Positions 18,510-27,761 are shown, counted from the first letter of the stretch. The stretch: 64,000 nucleotides of DNA from Cryptosporangium arvum DSM 44712 (GCF_000585375.1 NZ_KK073874.1:5920894-5984893); one strand, 5' to 3'. Translations and numbers: made by a program. The notes: generated by a model not told the origin, from the sequence alone.

Positions 18510-19489
18510 TGACCCCCTCGGCACGCATCACCGCGGAACTTCGCGAACGGATCACCTCCGGCGATCTCGCCCCCGGCGACCGCCTGCCGTCCACACGCCA
18601 GATCACGCGCCAGTGGGGCGTCGCGATGGCCACCGCCACCAAGGTGCTCACCGCGCTGCGTCAGGAGGGGCTGGTCGAGGCGGTGCCCGGCGTCGGCACC
18701 GTGGTGCGGTCGGTGCCCGCCGGCGAGCTCCCCCCGCCCGGCGTCGGCACCGTGGTCCGGTCGGCGTCCGCCGGCGAGCTCCCCCCACCGGGCCTCTCGG
18801 CCGCGGCAGCGCGGCGCCCCCGCGAGGGCTCGCTCAGCCGGGAGCGGATCGTCGACGCCGCGGTCCGGATCGCCGACGCCGACGGCATGACCGAGCTGTC
18901 CATGCGCCGGGTCGCGGCCGAGCTCGGCGTGGCCACGATGGCGCTCTACCGGTACGTCCCGAGCAAAGAGGACCTGATCACGCTCATGCTCGACGCGGTG
19001 TTCGGCACCGTCGAGCTGATCCCCGAGCCGCAGCCGGTGGGCTGGCGTGCCCGCCTGGACTCGATCGCCCGCATCCAGTGGGCCGCCTACAAACAGCACC
19101 CGTGGATGGCGGGCGCGCTGTCGTTCTCCCGTCCGCAGCTGGTGCCGCGCGGAATGGTGCACACCGAGTACGCGATGGCGACGCTGCACGAGGCCGGGCT
19201 GGAACCGGCCGAGTACCTCAACGGCGCGGTGAGCCTGTTCAACCACGTGCGGGGCATGGCGATGGTGTTCGCCGACGAGCAGCGCGCCATCCAGGACACC
19301 GGCCTGAGCGCCGACGAGTGGATGCAGGGCAACGACAGCTACTACCTGGAGGTGATGGCCACCGGCCGGTTCCCGATGATGGCCCTGGTGAGCACGATCC
19401 CGGAGGACGTGCTCACCCTCGAGTCGCTGTTCGAGTTCGGGCTGGCCCGCTACCTCGACGGCTTGGAGGTGCTGATCTCACGGCGCTAG
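18509..19489 (+). CDS. GntR-TetR hybrid transcriptional regulator
   Basis: A 326-residue protein with two DNA-binding domains. Residues 1-65 are a GntR winged helix (ITAELRERITSGDLAPGDRLPSTRQITRQWGVAMATATKVLTAL). About 112-165 is a TetR helix-turn-helix (IVDAAVRIADADGMTELSMRRVAAELGVATMALYRYVPSKEDL), followed by a TetR C-terminal ligand domain. The linker between them contains a 17-residue tandem duplication, GVGTVVRSxxAGELPPP, which lengthens the hinge. Such fusions are known in actinobacteria beside exporters. It is divergent from the MFS gene and probably represses it and itself through the tgcactagtacga repeats. ATG 18509 is chosen because the GntR domain starts there; no SD is visible, so the transcript may be leaderless. 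Confidence 0.88.
   Translation: MTPSARITAELRERITSGDLAPGDRLPSTRQITRQWGVAMATATKVLTALRQEGLVEAVPGVGTVVRSVPAGELPPPGVGTVVRSASAGELPPPGLSAAAARRPREGSLSRERIVDAAVRIADADGMTELSMRRVAAELGVATMALYRYVPSKEDLITLMLDAVFGTVELIPEPQPVGWRARLDSIARIQWAAYKQHPWMAGALSFSRPQLVPRGMVHTEYAMATLHEAGLEPAEYLNGAVSLFNHVRGMAMVFADEQRAIQDTGLSADEWMQGNDSYYLEVMATGRFPMMALVSTIPEDVLTLESLFEFGLARYLDGLEVLISRR
18689..18790 (+). repeat. 51-bp tandem duplication in the GntR-TetR linker
   Basis: Two 51-base units, 18689-18739 and 18740-18790, encode GVGTVVRSVPAGELPPP and GVGTVVRSASAGELPPP. They differ at only a few bases, so the duplication looks recent. It keeps the frame. Confidence 0.9.
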
Positions 19490-20680
19490 CCAGCCCGCCG
19501 GGTCGTCGAGCACCCGGTCGAGCACCGACCAGGCGGCCCCGAGCGCCGCCGCGTCGGCCCCCAGCACCGACGCGCGCACGGCCGGCCGGGACACCGCGGC
19601 CCCCACGAGCCGCCGGGACAACTGCGCTTCGATCGGCTCGACCAGCCAGGGCGCGAGCTCGGCGTGCGCGCCGCCGAGCACGACCGCGTCGAGGTCGAGC
19701 AGGTTCAGCGCACCGGCCAGCGCGATCCCGAGCGCCTCCCCGGCCTCCGCCAGCGCGGCGAGCATCGCCGGTTCCCCGGCGGCGGCCCGCGCCGCGAACG
19801 ACGCCGGCTCCGCCGCCCCCCGCGGCTCTAAGGCCCGCGCGATCGCCCGCACGCCCGCGTACTGCTCCAGGCACCCGTCGCTCCCGCACCCGCACGCGCG
19901 ACCTCCCGGCCACACCGTGACGTGCCCGAGCTCGCCGCTCCACCCGTGGCGGCCGCGGTAGACCTGGCCGTCGAGCACGAGCCCGGCCCCGATCCCCACC
20001 TCCCCCGAAACCTGCAGGAACGAGCGCGGTGCCGCGGATCCGAGCGCGCGCTGCTCGGCCCGGGCGGCGAGCGTCGCCTCGTTCTCGACCAGGATCGGCC
20101 CCCCGCCGAGCGCCGCGACCAGCGACGAGCGCACGCCGGCCGCGTCCAGGTTCGGCGTCACGACCAGTTCGCCGGACGACGGGTCGACCAGGCCGGGCAC
20201 CGCGAGCGCCGCCCCCGACAGCGTCAGCGCCAGCGACTCGGCCTCGGCGACGACCTCGCGGGCCATCGTGGCCAGCAGGTCCGCGCGCGGGACGCCGGGG
20301 TCCGAGAGCGCGGCGGTCCGCCGCACCCGCACCGCGCCGGTCAGGTCGGTGACGCAGATCGCGACGTGCTCGACGTTCAGCTCGATACCGAGCCCGGCCG
20401 GCCCGGCGGCGTCGAGCACGAGGCCGGTGGCGGGACGCCCCACCCCGGCTCGGGTCGGCGTACCGGTCTCACGCACGAGGCGACCGTCGATCAACGTCTC
20501 GACCAGCGCCGACACGCTCGCGCGGGTCAACCCGGTGCGACCGGCGACCGAGGCCCGGGAGATCGGGACGCCGGCGTAGGCGACCGCACGCAACACGAGC
20601 CCGAGATTGTGGGCCCGCACCGATCCGGTGCGCGCCGGAGCGTCACCATGGTGGATGAACGGAGGTTGCACCACCCGCAC
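19478..20680 (-). CDS. ROK-family transcriptional repressor (XylR-like)
   Basis: A 400-residue protein. The N-terminal winged helix (about 20-75, VPISRASVAGRTGLTRASVSALVETLIDGRLVRE) is followed by a ROK sugar-kinase-like domain with the zinc/ROK signature GELGHVTVWPGGRACGCGSDGCLEQYAG near residues 245-275. The kinase-like domain binds sugar, here probably xylose. It is divergent from xylA with an imperfect inverted repeat between them, so it is probably the local xylose repressor. The GTG at 20680 is the first start; a GTG at 20674 has better spacing to gggagagg. Its 3' end overlaps the convergent GntR-TetR gene by 12 bases. Confidence 0.88.
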   Translation of the reverse strand: MRVVQPPFIHHGDAPARTGSVRAHNLGLVLRAVAYAGVPISRASVAGRTGLTRASVSALVETLIDGRLVRETGTPTRAGVGRPATGLVLDAAGPAGLGIELNVEHVAICVTDLTGAVRVRRTAALSDPGVPRADLLATMAREVVAEAESLALTLSGAALAVPGLVDPSSGELVVTPNLDAAGVRSSLVAALGGGPILVENEATLAARAEQRALGSAAPRSFLQVSGEVGIGAGLVLDGQVYRGRHGWSGELGHVTVWPGGRACGCGSDGCLEQYAGVRAIARALEPRGAAEPASFAARAAAGEPAMLAALAEAGEALGIALAGALNLLDLDAVVLGGAHAELAPWLVEPIEAQLSRRLVGAAVSRPAVRASVLGADAAALGAAWSVLDRVLDDPAGWLAP

Positions 20681-20709
20681 CTCTCCCGTTTTTCGCCGTA
20701 GGGGGATAT

Positions 20710-20724
20710 GTTAACCCCCTGAAC
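20710..20724. promoter_or_regulatory. ROK operator-like inverted repeat between xylR-like gene and xylA
   Basis: gttaacccccctgaac-like sequence: gttaa at 20710-20714 and tgaac at 20720-20724 form an imperfect inverted repeat around ccccc, in an AT-rich patch of the 76-base divergent region. Position and form fit a ROK repressor site controlling xylA. Confidence 0.5.
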
Positions 20725-20756
20725 TAATCATCAGCACCGCACCGGAGGTAACCGCC

Positions 20757-21944
20757 ATGGCAGCGCAGCCGACCCCCGCCGACAAGTTCACATTCGGTCT
20801 CTGGACCATCGGCTGGGAAGCCCGCGACCCCTTCGGCGACGCGACCCGCGCCCCGATCGACCCGGTGGAATCGGTCCACAAGCTGGCCGAGCTCGGCGCC
20901 TACGGCGTCACGTTCCACGACAACGACCTGATCCCGTTCGAGGCCGACGAGGACGCCAGGGCCAACCACATCGCCCGCTTCAAGAAGGCGCTCGAAGAGA
21001 CCGGCCTGAAGGTCCCGATGGCCACCACCAACCTCTTCACCCACCCCGTCTTCAAGGACGGCGCGTTCACCAGCAACGACCGCGGTGTCCGCCGGTACGC
21101 GCTGCGCAAGACGATCCGCCAGATCGACCTGGCCGCCGAGCTCGGCGCCACCACGTTCGTCTGCTGGGGTGGCCGCGAGGGCTCGGAGACCAACGCCGCC
21201 AAGGACGTCCACGCCGCGCTCTCCCGGTACGCCGAGGCCATCGACACGCTGGTCCAGTACTCCCTCGACAAGAACTACGACCTCAAGTTCGCGATCGAGC
21301 CGAAGCCGAACGAGCCCCGGGGCGACATCCTGCTGCCCACCGTCGGCCACGCCCTCGGCTTCATCTCGCAGCTGCAGCACGCCGACCGCGTCGGGCTCAA
21401 CCCCGAGGTCGGCCACGAGCAGATGTCGAACCTGAACTTCGTCGACGCGATCAGCCAGGCCCTCTGGCAGGGCAAGCTCTTCCACATCGACCTCAACGGT
21501 CAGCACGGCCCGAAGTTCGACCAGGACCTGGTGTTCGGCCACGGCGACCTGATCAACGCGTTCTTCCTGGTCGACCTGCTCGAGCACGGCCCGCTCGGCG
21601 GCGGCCCGGTCTACGACGGCCCCCGTCACTTCGACTACAAGCCGTTCCGCAACGAGGACGCCGAGGGCGTCTGGAACTCGGCCGCGGCCAACATGCGCAC
21701 GTACCTGCTGCTCAAGGAGCGCGCGCAGTCGTTCCGCGCCGACCCCGAGGTGCAGGCCGCCCTGGAGGCGCACGGCGTCACCGGCCTGGCCCAGCCGACG
21801 CTCAACGAGGGCGAGTCGATCACCGACCTGCTCGCCGACCGCAGCGCCTTCGAGGACTTCGACGTGGCCGCCGCCGCGGCGAAGGGCTCCGGCGCCATCA
21901 AGCTCGACCAGCTCGCGATCGAACACCTGCTCAACGCCAAGTAA
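20757..21944 (+). CDS. xylA: xylose isomerase
   Basis: A 395-residue enzyme that converts D-xylose to D-xylulose (also glucose to fructose) in the cytoplasm, with two divalent metal ions. The catalytic pair His54 and Asp57 is in VTFHDND, and the metal-ligand region [13 protein letters not shown] lies near 181-195. Both match the numbering of Streptomyces class I enzymes of about 388 residues. The ATG follows ggaggt by seven bases. It is divergent from a ROK repressor. No xylulokinase gene lies next to it, so the pathway must be completed elsewhere. Confidence 0.97.
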   Translation: MAAQPTPADKFTFGLWTIGWEARDPFGDATRAPIDPVESVHKLAELGAYGVTFHDNDLIPFEADEDARANHIARFKKALEETGLKVPMATTNLFTHPVFKDGAFTSNDRGVRRYALRKTIRQIDLAAELGATTFVCWGGREGSETNAAKDVHAALSRYAEAIDTLVQYSLDKNYDLKFAIEPKPNEPRGDILLPTVGHALGFISQLQHADRVGLNPEVGHEQMSNLNFVDAISQALWQGKLFHIDLNGQHGPKFDQDLVFGHGDLINAFFLVDLLEHGPLGGGPVYDGPRHFDYKPFRNEDAEGVWNSAAANMRTYLLLKERAQSFRADPEVQAALEAHGVTGLAQPTLNEGESITDLLADRSAFEDFDVAAAAAKGSGAIKLDQLAIEHLLNAK

Positions 21945-22102
21945 GTCGTCACGCCTGCCGGGCGCGCGCCGGTCGCCTCCGCGACCGGCGCGCGGCTCCG
22001 CGCGCCGAGTCGTCCCGACGCGCCGTAGCGGGTTGCGCGCCAACCCTCCGATTGCGGGGGGTGTGCCGGGTGACCGCCGGGTTCGCGGGGCACACTGGCC
22101 CC

Positions 22103-23551
22103 GTGAGCGCATCCTTGAACCCGGACAAGACCGAGTGGGACGTCATCGTGATCGGCGGCGGCCCGCCCGGTGAGGTCGCCGCCCAGTACGCCACCCAGCA
22201 CTCCGGCCTCGACGCCGTCCTCGTCGAGAAGGAACTCGTCGGCGGCGAGTGCTCCTTCTGGGCGTGCATGCCCTCCAAGGGCCTGCTCCGGCCGATCGAG
22301 CTCGTCAACGACGCCGCCGACGTGCAGGGCGTCACCGGCGCGACGGTCGACGTGGCCGCGGTCCTCGCCCGGCGCGACACGATCGTCAACCACCACGACG
22401 ACACCTCCCAGGTGAACTGGGCCACCGGCGTCGGCATCGACGTGATCCGCGGGCACGGCCGCCTGGCCGGCGAGAAGACCGTGGACGTCGACGGCAGGCG
22501 CCTCACCGCCCGGCACGCGGTCGTGCTGGCCACCGGCACCCGCGCGAACGTGCCGCCGATCGACGGGCTGCGCGAGGCCCGTCCCTGGGTCTCCCGCGAC
22601 GCCACGAACGTGCACGAGATCCCGCGCCGCGTCGTGATCGTCGGCGGCGGCGTGGTGGCCTGCGAGGCCGCCACCTGGCTGCGCGGCCTCGGCGTCGAGG
22701 AGCTCACGATCGTCGAGGGCGGCCCGCGCCTGCTCGGCAAGAACGAGCCGTTCGCCGGTGACCTCGTCGGCGCCGCGCTCACCGAGGCCGGCGTCACCGT
22801 GCGCACCGGCACGCGCGTCGCCGCGGTGTCGCGGCCGGACGTGAACGACGCCGGCGAGGGGCTGATCCACGGCGGCGAGGTCACGGTGACGCTCGACGAC
22901 GGCTCGACCGTGGCCGCCGACGAGATCCTCGTCGCGGCCGGGCGCACCCCGAACAGCGACGACCTGGGGCTGGACACGGTGGGCCTGGAGGCACACGGGT
23001 ACGTCTCCGTCGACGACCACCTCACGGTGCCCGGCCGGGGCTGGCTGCACGTCGTCGGCGATCTCAACGGCCGCGCGCTGCTCACCCACATGGGCAAGTA
23101 CCAGGCCCGCATCGCCGGCGAGGTCATCGCCGCGCGCGCGGCCGGCGAGCCGCTCGACGGCTACCGCTACGCGGTCCGGCCGGTCGTGCCCCAGGTGACG
23201 TTCACCGACCCCGAGGTCGGCTCGGCCGGGCTCACCGAGGCCCAGGCCCGCGAGGCCGGGGTCGACGTCGAATGCGTGGAGTTCGACCTCGCCGCGCTGG
23301 CCGGTACCTACGTGCTGCGTGACCACTACGTCGGCCGGGCCAAGCTGGTGCTCGACCGCGCCACCGACACGCTGGTCGGCGCGACGTTCGTCGGCAGCGC
23401 GATCGCCGAACTCGTGCACTCCGCGACGGTCGCGATCGTCGGCGCCGTGCCGGTCAGCGACCTCTGGCACGCGGTGCCGAGCTACCCGACGGTCAGCGAA
23501 GGCTGGTTGCGCCTGCTGGAGACGCTCGATCAGCAGCGCCGGGGGAAGTAA
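22103..23551 (+). CDS. FAD/NAD(P) disulfide oxidoreductase, dihydrolipoamide-dehydrogenase-like
   Basis: A 482-residue class I flavoprotein. The FAD-binding GGGPPGEVAA is near residue 18. The redox-active disulfide lies in GGECSFWACMPSK (Cys-x4-Cys). The NAD(P)-binding GGGVVACEAATW is near 180. A C-terminal dimerisation domain follows. Where lipoamide dehydrogenase and glutathione reductase carry the catalytic HPTxSE motif, this protein has YPTVSE, so the usual His is Tyr. It may therefore act on a different electron acceptor than lipoamide (mercuric- or quinone-reductase-like enzymes are alternatives). GTG 22103 is chosen because the conserved part starts soon after; cacact about six bases upstream could be the -10 of a leaderless transcript. 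Confidence 0.85.
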   Translation: MSASLNPDKTEWDVIVIGGGPPGEVAAQYATQHSGLDAVLVEKELVGGECSFWACMPSKGLLRPIELVNDAADVQGVTGATVDVAAVLARRDTIVNHHDDTSQVNWATGVGIDVIRGHGRLAGEKTVDVDGRRLTARHAVVLATGTRANVPPIDGLREARPWVSRDATNVHEIPRRVVIVGGGVVACEAATWLRGLGVEELTIVEGGPRLLGKNEPFAGDLVGAALTEAGVTVRTGTRVAAVSRPDVNDAGEGLIHGGEVTVTLDDGSTVAADEILVAAGRTPNSDDLGLDTVGLEAHGYVSVDDHLTVPGRGWLHVVGDLNGRALLTHMGKYQARIAGEVIAARAAGEPLDGYRYAVRPVVPQVTFTDPEVGSAGLTEAQAREAGVDVECVEFDLAALAGTYVLRDHYVGRAKLVLDRATDTLVGATFVGSAIAELVHSATVAIVGAVPVSDLWHAVPSYPTVSEGWLRLLETLDQQRRGK

Positions 23552-23615
23552 CCAGGTCCGGATCCGGGAAGGCTAGGATTCGGACATAGGTTACTAATCC
23601 CTTCGGGAGCACTCC

Positions 23616-24062
23616 ATGCGGTTCTTCGGCAAGCTGAGCCATCTGCCGCCGCGTCTGGCGGCCGGTGCCTACATTCTCAACTCGGGCCTCTCCAAGCGTC
23701 ACGCCGACGAGGAGGCCGCGGCGGGGATGCACGGCATGGCGGCCGGGACGTATCCGTTCCTGGCCGGGATCGAGCCGAAGCAGTTCGCGAAATACCTGTC
23801 GACGGCGGAGATCGCGCTCGGCGCCGCGCTGCTGGTGCCGTTCATCCCGGCCGCGGTCGCCGGCGCCGGGCTGGTCGCGTTCTCCGGCGGGCTGCTCGGG
23901 CTCTATCTCGCGACGCCCGGGCTGCGCGAGGAGGGCAGCATCCGCCCGACGCAGGCCGGCACGCCGATCGCCAAGGACGTCTGGATGTTCGGCATCGGCG
24001 CCGGCTTGCTGCTCGACAGCATGGAGTCCGCCGAGTGCGCGAAGGGCTCGAAGAAGAAGTAG
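23616..24062 (+). CDS. DoxX-like small membrane protein
   Basis: A 148-residue protein with a soluble N-terminus (LPPRLAAGAYILNSGLSKRHADEEAAAGMHGMAAGTYPFL) and three or so hydrophobic helices at about 62-80, 80-100 and 122-140, ending in a Lys-rich tail. The RLAAGAYILNSGLSK start and GAALLVPFIPAAVAGAGL resemble DoxX/TQO-small-subunit proteins of actinobacteria. It follows the disulfide oxidoreductase by 64 bases with its own cgggag ribosome site, and the pair could be cotranscribed. A hairpin terminator follows. Role unknown; redox or membrane stress is a guess. Confidence 0.65.
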   Translation: MRFFGKLSHLPPRLAAGAYILNSGLSKRHADEEAAAGMHGMAAGTYPFLAGIEPKQFAKYLSTAEIALGAALLVPFIPAAVAGAGLVAFSGGLLGLYLATPGLREEGSIRPTQAGTPIAKDVWMFGIGAGLLLDSMESAECAKGSKKK

Positions 24063-24075
24063 CGGGCGCGGTTCC

Positions 24076-24107
24076 ACCGCCGTCCCGGCCTCGGCCGGGG
24101 CGGCGGT
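24076..24107 (+). terminator. rho-independent terminator after the DoxX-like gene
   Basis: accgccgtcccggcc and ggccggggcggcggt form a near-perfect GC stem around a 2-base centre, followed by ttgcgttt. It starts 14 bases after the stop codon. Confidence 0.75.
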
Positions 24108-24227
24108 TTGCGTTTCTGAGATTGTTCACAACTTCGCGCCGCTTGTCGCGCGTCGACGACCGTTTGGCGCAGGTAGCACCGATACGCGGTGGCGAATGTC
24201 AACAATGAGGCCGACAAATTAGTTCGG

Positions 24228-24251
24228 TTGACGTGACTCAGCTCACGTCAA
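24228..24251. promoter_or_regulatory. palindromic operator-like site upstream of the ABC importer
   Basis: ttgacgtga, six bases, then tcacgtcaa make a perfect 9-bp inverted repeat about 66 bases before the start of the binding-protein gene, within an AT-richer upstream stretch. Size and symmetry fit a dimeric regulator such as GntR or TetR type; no regulator gene lies next to it. Confidence 0.55.
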
Positions 24252-24316
24252 TAGCCTTGATCCGTTCAACTGTTCACACTGCGCGCTCTCTTGCTCACAC
24301 CCCCCTTGGAGCTTCC

Positions 24317-25276
24317 ATGCGCCGTGCATTGGCGAGCATCGTCGCCGCCACCGTGGCCTTCGCCGTCGTCGGCTGCGGCGGGTCCGGCTCCGACGTCAAG
24401 ACCGAGGGCGGCAACGCCCAGCTGACCGTCGGAGTCATCCCGATCGTCGACGTCGCCCCCATCTACCTGGGCAAGCAGAAGGGCTTCTTCGCCGAGCGCA
24501 AGATCGACCTGACGCTCAAGACCGCCGCCGGCGGCGCCGCGATCGTGCCGAGCGTCATGTCGGGCGAGTTCCAGGTCGGCTTCTCGAACTTCACCTCGTT
24601 ACTCCTGGCCCGGGAGAAGGGCCTGCCGCTCAAGGTCATCGCGAACGGCGTCTCGAGCACCGGCGAGCAGGGCAAGGACTTCGGCGCGATCGTCGTGCCC
24701 AAGGGCAGCCCGGCGAAGAGCGCGAAGGACCTGGTCGGCAAGCGCGTCGCGGTCAACACGCTGAAGAACATCTGCGACAGCACGGTGAAGGAGTCCGTCC
24801 GCAAGGCCGGTGGCGACACGACCGGCCTCGACCTGGTCGAACTGCCGTTCCCCGACATGCCGGCGGCCGTCGCGGCCAACCGCGTGGACGGCGCGTGCAT
24901 CGTCGAGCCGCAGCTCTCCCAGGTGGTCGCGGCCGGCGGCCGGGTGCTGACCTCGATGTACGTCGACGCGGCGCCGAACCTGAGCGTCGCCGGGTACTTC
25001 GTCAACGAGAAGCTGCTGAAGTCCGACCGCGACCTGGTCGACCGGTTCACCGAGGCGCTCAAGGAGTCGAACGCGTACGCCGACGCGCACCCCGACGAGG
25101 TGCGCCAGATCCTGTCGTCGTACACGAAGATCACCGCCGACCTGGCCCCGAAGCTGACGCTGCCGAAGTGGCCGGCCGAGATCAACAAGGACTCGGTGGC
25201 CACGCTCGGCCGGCTCGCGACCGGCGACAAGGTGCTCACCAAGGCGCCGGACCTGAACGCCCTCTATGCGGACTGA
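24317..25276 (+). CDS. NMT1/SsuA-like ABC substrate-binding lipoprotein
   Basis: A 319-residue protein with a lipoprotein signal (MRRALASIVAATVAFAVVGCG, lipobox VVGC at residues 17-20). The mature part is typical of the NMT1/THI5/SsuA family: VGVIPIVDVAPIYLGKQKGFFAERKIDLTL at the start and then VGFSNFTSLLLAREKGLPLKV. These proteins capture small organic compounds (sulfonates, pyrimidines, nitrate-like or aromatic acids) at the outer face of the membrane. Two permeases and an ATPase follow in an overlapping operon. ATG 24317 is chosen for the signal peptide and the ggag site before it. The substrate is unknown. Confidence 0.88.
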   Translation: MRRALASIVAATVAFAVVGCGGSGSDVKTEGGNAQLTVGVIPIVDVAPIYLGKQKGFFAERKIDLTLKTAAGGAAIVPSVMSGEFQVGFSNFTSLLLAREKGLPLKVIANGVSSTGEQGKDFGAIVVPKGSPAKSAKDLVGKRVAVNTLKNICDSTVKESVRKAGGDTTGLDLVELPFPDMPAAVAANRVDGACIVEPQLSQVVAAGGRVLTSMYVDAAPNLSVAGYFVNEKLLKSDRDLVDRFTEALKESNAYADAHPDEVRQILSSYTKITADLAPKLTLPKWPAEINKDSVATLGRLATGDKVLTKAPDLNALYAD

Positions 25277-26099
25277 GTTCCCGCCCGCTCCGGTGGTCGC
25301 GCCCGTCGCGGCCGCCGGGGCACCCCGACGCACCACCGGCCCGCTCCGGGGCGCGGCCGGGGTGCTGATCGCTCTCGCGGTCTGGGAACTCGTTCCCCGC
25401 ATCGGGCTCGTCCGCGAGGCCGATCTCCCGCCGGTCTCGAGCGTCCTGCGGGTGCTGGCCCGCGAGGCCGGGACCGGCGCGTACTGGACGGCGATCGGCC
25501 AGACGGTCTACGCCTGGCTGCTCGGGCTGGCGCTCGCGGCCGTCGCCGCGATCACGCTCGGGTTCGCACTCGCGCTGGTGCCGCGGGTCCGCGCGTTCAC
25601 GACGTCGACGGTGGAGTTCCTCCGGCCGATCCCGTCGGTCGCGCTGATCCCGCTCGCCGTGCTGGTCTACGGCACCGGGCTCGGATCGTCCCTGCTGCTC
25701 GTCGTGTACGCGGCGTTCTGGCAGATCTACGTGCAGGTCCTCGCCGGGGTCGCCGACATCGACCCGGTCGCGGACGAGACCGCCCGCTCGTTCCGGTTCA
25801 GCCGGTGGGGGCGGATCCGTCACGTCGTCTGGCCGTCCGCGCTGCCCTACGTGCTCACCGGGGTCCGGCTGGGTGCGGCGGTGGCACTGATCCTCGCGGT
25901 CACCGCGGAGCTGGTCATCGGCGCGCCCGGACTCGGGCTGGCGATCGCGGTCGCGCGGTCGGGCACCGAGCCGGCGCTGGTGTACGCGCTGGTGCTCACC
26001 ACCGGCGTGCTCGGGGTGCTGGTCAACGTCGGCGTGCGGGCCGGTGAGCGGAGGTTGCTGCGATGGCACGCGTCAGTGCGGCGGGAGGTGCCGGTATGA
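25266..26099 (+). CDS. ABC transporter permease (SsuC/TauC type), first subunit
   Basis: A 277-residue inner-membrane permease with about six hydrophobic helices. The EAA-like loop is ADIDPVADETARSFRFSRWGRIRHVVWPSALPYVLTGVRLG (about 170-210), which contacts the ATPase. It overlaps the binding-protein gene by 11 bases and the next permease by 4, so it is translationally coupled. With the second permease it would form a heterodimeric channel. Confidence 0.9.
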   Translation: MRTEFPPAPVVAPVAAAGAPRRTTGPLRGAAGVLIALAVWELVPRIGLVREADLPPVSSVLRVLAREAGTGAYWTAIGQTVYAWLLGLALAAVAAITLGFALALVPRVRAFTTSTVEFLRPIPSVALIPLAVLVYGTGLGSSLLLVVYAAFWQIYVQVLAGVADIDPVADETARSFRFSRWGRIRHVVWPSALPYVLTGVRLGAAVALILAVTAELVIGAPGLGLAIAVARSGTEPALVYALVLTTGVLGVLVNVGVRAGERRLLRWHASVRREVPV

Positions 26100-26860
26100 G
26101 GATCCTGCGCTGGTTCCTGCTCCCGCTGGTCCTGATCGGCGTCTGGTGGGCCGCCTCCGCCGGCGGGACGAACTTCTACCTGCCGACGCCGGACGCGGTG
26201 CTGCGCGCGGTCGGTCCGACCTGGACCCCGGCGACCCTGCGCGCGGACGTGCTGCCCAGCGTCGCCCGGCTGCTGGCCGGGTTCGCGCTGGCCGGGGTCG
26301 TCGGCGTCGCCGCCGGGGTCGCGATCGGGCTCTCCCCCGCGCTCCGCGCCTACACCGAGCCGGTGCTGGAGTTCCTCCGGGCGGTCCCGCCGCCGGTCCT
26401 CGTCCCCGTCGTCATGCTGTTCGCGGGCATCGACAACACGATGAAGGTGACGGTCATCGTGTTCGGCTGCGTCTGGCCGGTGCTGCTCAACACGATCGAG
26501 GGCGTCCGCGCGGTCGACCCGGTGCTCGACGAGGTGTGTCGGGCCTACCGGATCTCGGGCTGGACCCGGCTGCGGACGCTCGTGCTGCGCGGCGCGAGCC
26601 CGCAGATCATGACCGGTCTGCGCCAGGCCCTGGCGATCGCGATCATCCTGATGGTGATCAGCGAGATGTTCGCCGCGTCCAGCGGGCTCGGCTTCACGAT
26701 CGTGCAGTTCCAGCGCGGCTACGCGATCCCGGAGATGTGGACCGGCATCGTCCTGCTCGGCCTGCTGGGCGTCGTGCTCGCGGGGCTGTTCGGCCTGGGC
26801 GAGCGCGTCGTGCTGCGGTGGTACTTCGGTCTTCGCCGCTCGGGAAAGGGCACGTCGTGA
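26096..26860 (+). CDS. ABC transporter permease (SsuC/TauC type), second subunit
   Basis: A 254-residue permease with about six membrane helices and the EAA loop VRAVDPVLDEVCRAYRISGWTRLRTLVLRGASPQIMTGLRQA (about 135-175). The ATG at 26096 overlaps the previous stop (ATGA) and follows gggagg; a longer frame from 26063 is less likely. Its stop overlaps the GTG of the ATPase gene. Two non-identical permeases in one NMT1-type operon are less usual than the single-permease SsuABC or TauABC plan. Confidence 0.9.
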   Translation: MRILRWFLLPLVLIGVWWAASAGGTNFYLPTPDAVLRAVGPTWTPATLRADVLPSVARLLAGFALAGVVGVAAGVAIGLSPALRAYTEPVLEFLRAVPPPVLVPVVMLFAGIDNTMKVTVIVFGCVWPVLLNTIEGVRAVDPVLDEVCRAYRISGWTRLRTLVLRGASPQIMTGLRQALAIAIILMVISEMFAASSGLGFTIVQFQRGYAIPEMWTGIVLLGLLGVVLAGLFGLGERVVLRWYFGLRRSGKGTS

Positions 26861-27630
26861 GCCTGCTGGAGATCTCCGGGCTGCGGAAGTCGTACGGGCC
26901 GGTCGAGGCGATCCGGGACGTGTCGGTGTCGCTGCGCGACGGCGAGCTGGTGTGCCTGGTCGGCCCGTCGGGCTGCGGCAAAACGACGCTGCTCAAGTGC
27001 GCGGCCGGGCTGCTGAGCCCGAGCGGCGGGTCGGTGACGCTCGGGGGCCGGCCGGTCACCGCTCCCCCGCCGGACCTCGCCGTCGTGTTCCAGGAGTACG
27101 GGCGCAGCCTGTTCCCCTGGCTCACCGTGCGGCGCAACGTCGAGCTGCCGCTGAAAGAGAAGAAGGTCGCCCGCGACGAGCGGGCCCGGCTGGTCGACGA
27201 GGCGCTGACCGCGGTCGGGCTGGCCGAGCGCGGCGACGCCTACCCGTGGGAGCTCTCCGGCGGCATGCAGCAGCGGGTCGCGATCGCGCGTGCCGTCGCC
27301 TACCAGCCGTCGGTGCTGCTGATGGACGAGCCGTTCGCGGCCGTGGACGCCCAGACCCGGGCCGAGCTCGAGGACCTGATCCGGTCGATCTGGCGGACGT
27401 TCGGCGTGACGATCCTGTTCGTCACCCACGACATCGACGAGGCCGTCTACCTCGGGGAACGGGTCGTCGTGCTCTCCGGCTCGCCGACCGTCGTCCAGGA
27501 GACGCTCACCGTCGACCTGCCCGCCGAGCGCGACCAGCTGACCACCCGCTCCGACCCCCGCTTCACCGAACTGCGCACCCACGTGTACGCGGAGATCCAA
27601 TCGGCCAAGAAGCCCGCCGCGTCGGCCTGA
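26857..27630 (+). CDS. ABC transporter ATPase (SsuB/TauB type)
   Basis: A 257-residue ATPase: Walker A GPSGCGKTT (about 36-44), Q-loop FQEYGRSLFPWLTV, signature LSGGMQQRVAIARA (about 135), Walker B VLLMDEPF, and the switch His in VTHDIDEA. It powers the importer made with the two upstream permeases. GTG 26857 overlaps the previous TGA. It is the last gene of the four-gene transporter unit; the amidase starts 131 bases later. Confidence 0.93.
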   Translation: MSLLEISGLRKSYGPVEAIRDVSVSLRDGELVCLVGPSGCGKTTLLKCAAGLLSPSGGSVTLGGRPVTAPPPDLAVVFQEYGRSLFPWLTVRRNVELPLKEKKVARDERARLVDEALTAVGLAERGDAYPWELSGGMQQRVAIARAVAYQPSVLLMDEPFAAVDAQTRAELEDLIRSIWRTFGVTILFVTHDIDEAVYLGERVVVLSGSPTVVQETLTVDLPAERDQLTTRSDPRFTELRTHVYAEIQSAKKPAASA

Positions 27631-27761
27631 CCCAGGCCGCGCTCTTCGGCGAGCATTGCGGGCCGCGGCTTCGTCGGTTGGCAGGTTCTGCCGGAGGGTG
27701 GGGCGGCTTGGCGGCAGAGTGATCCCGTGACACGGGACGCGACGGGGGCGAAGCTCGGGGC

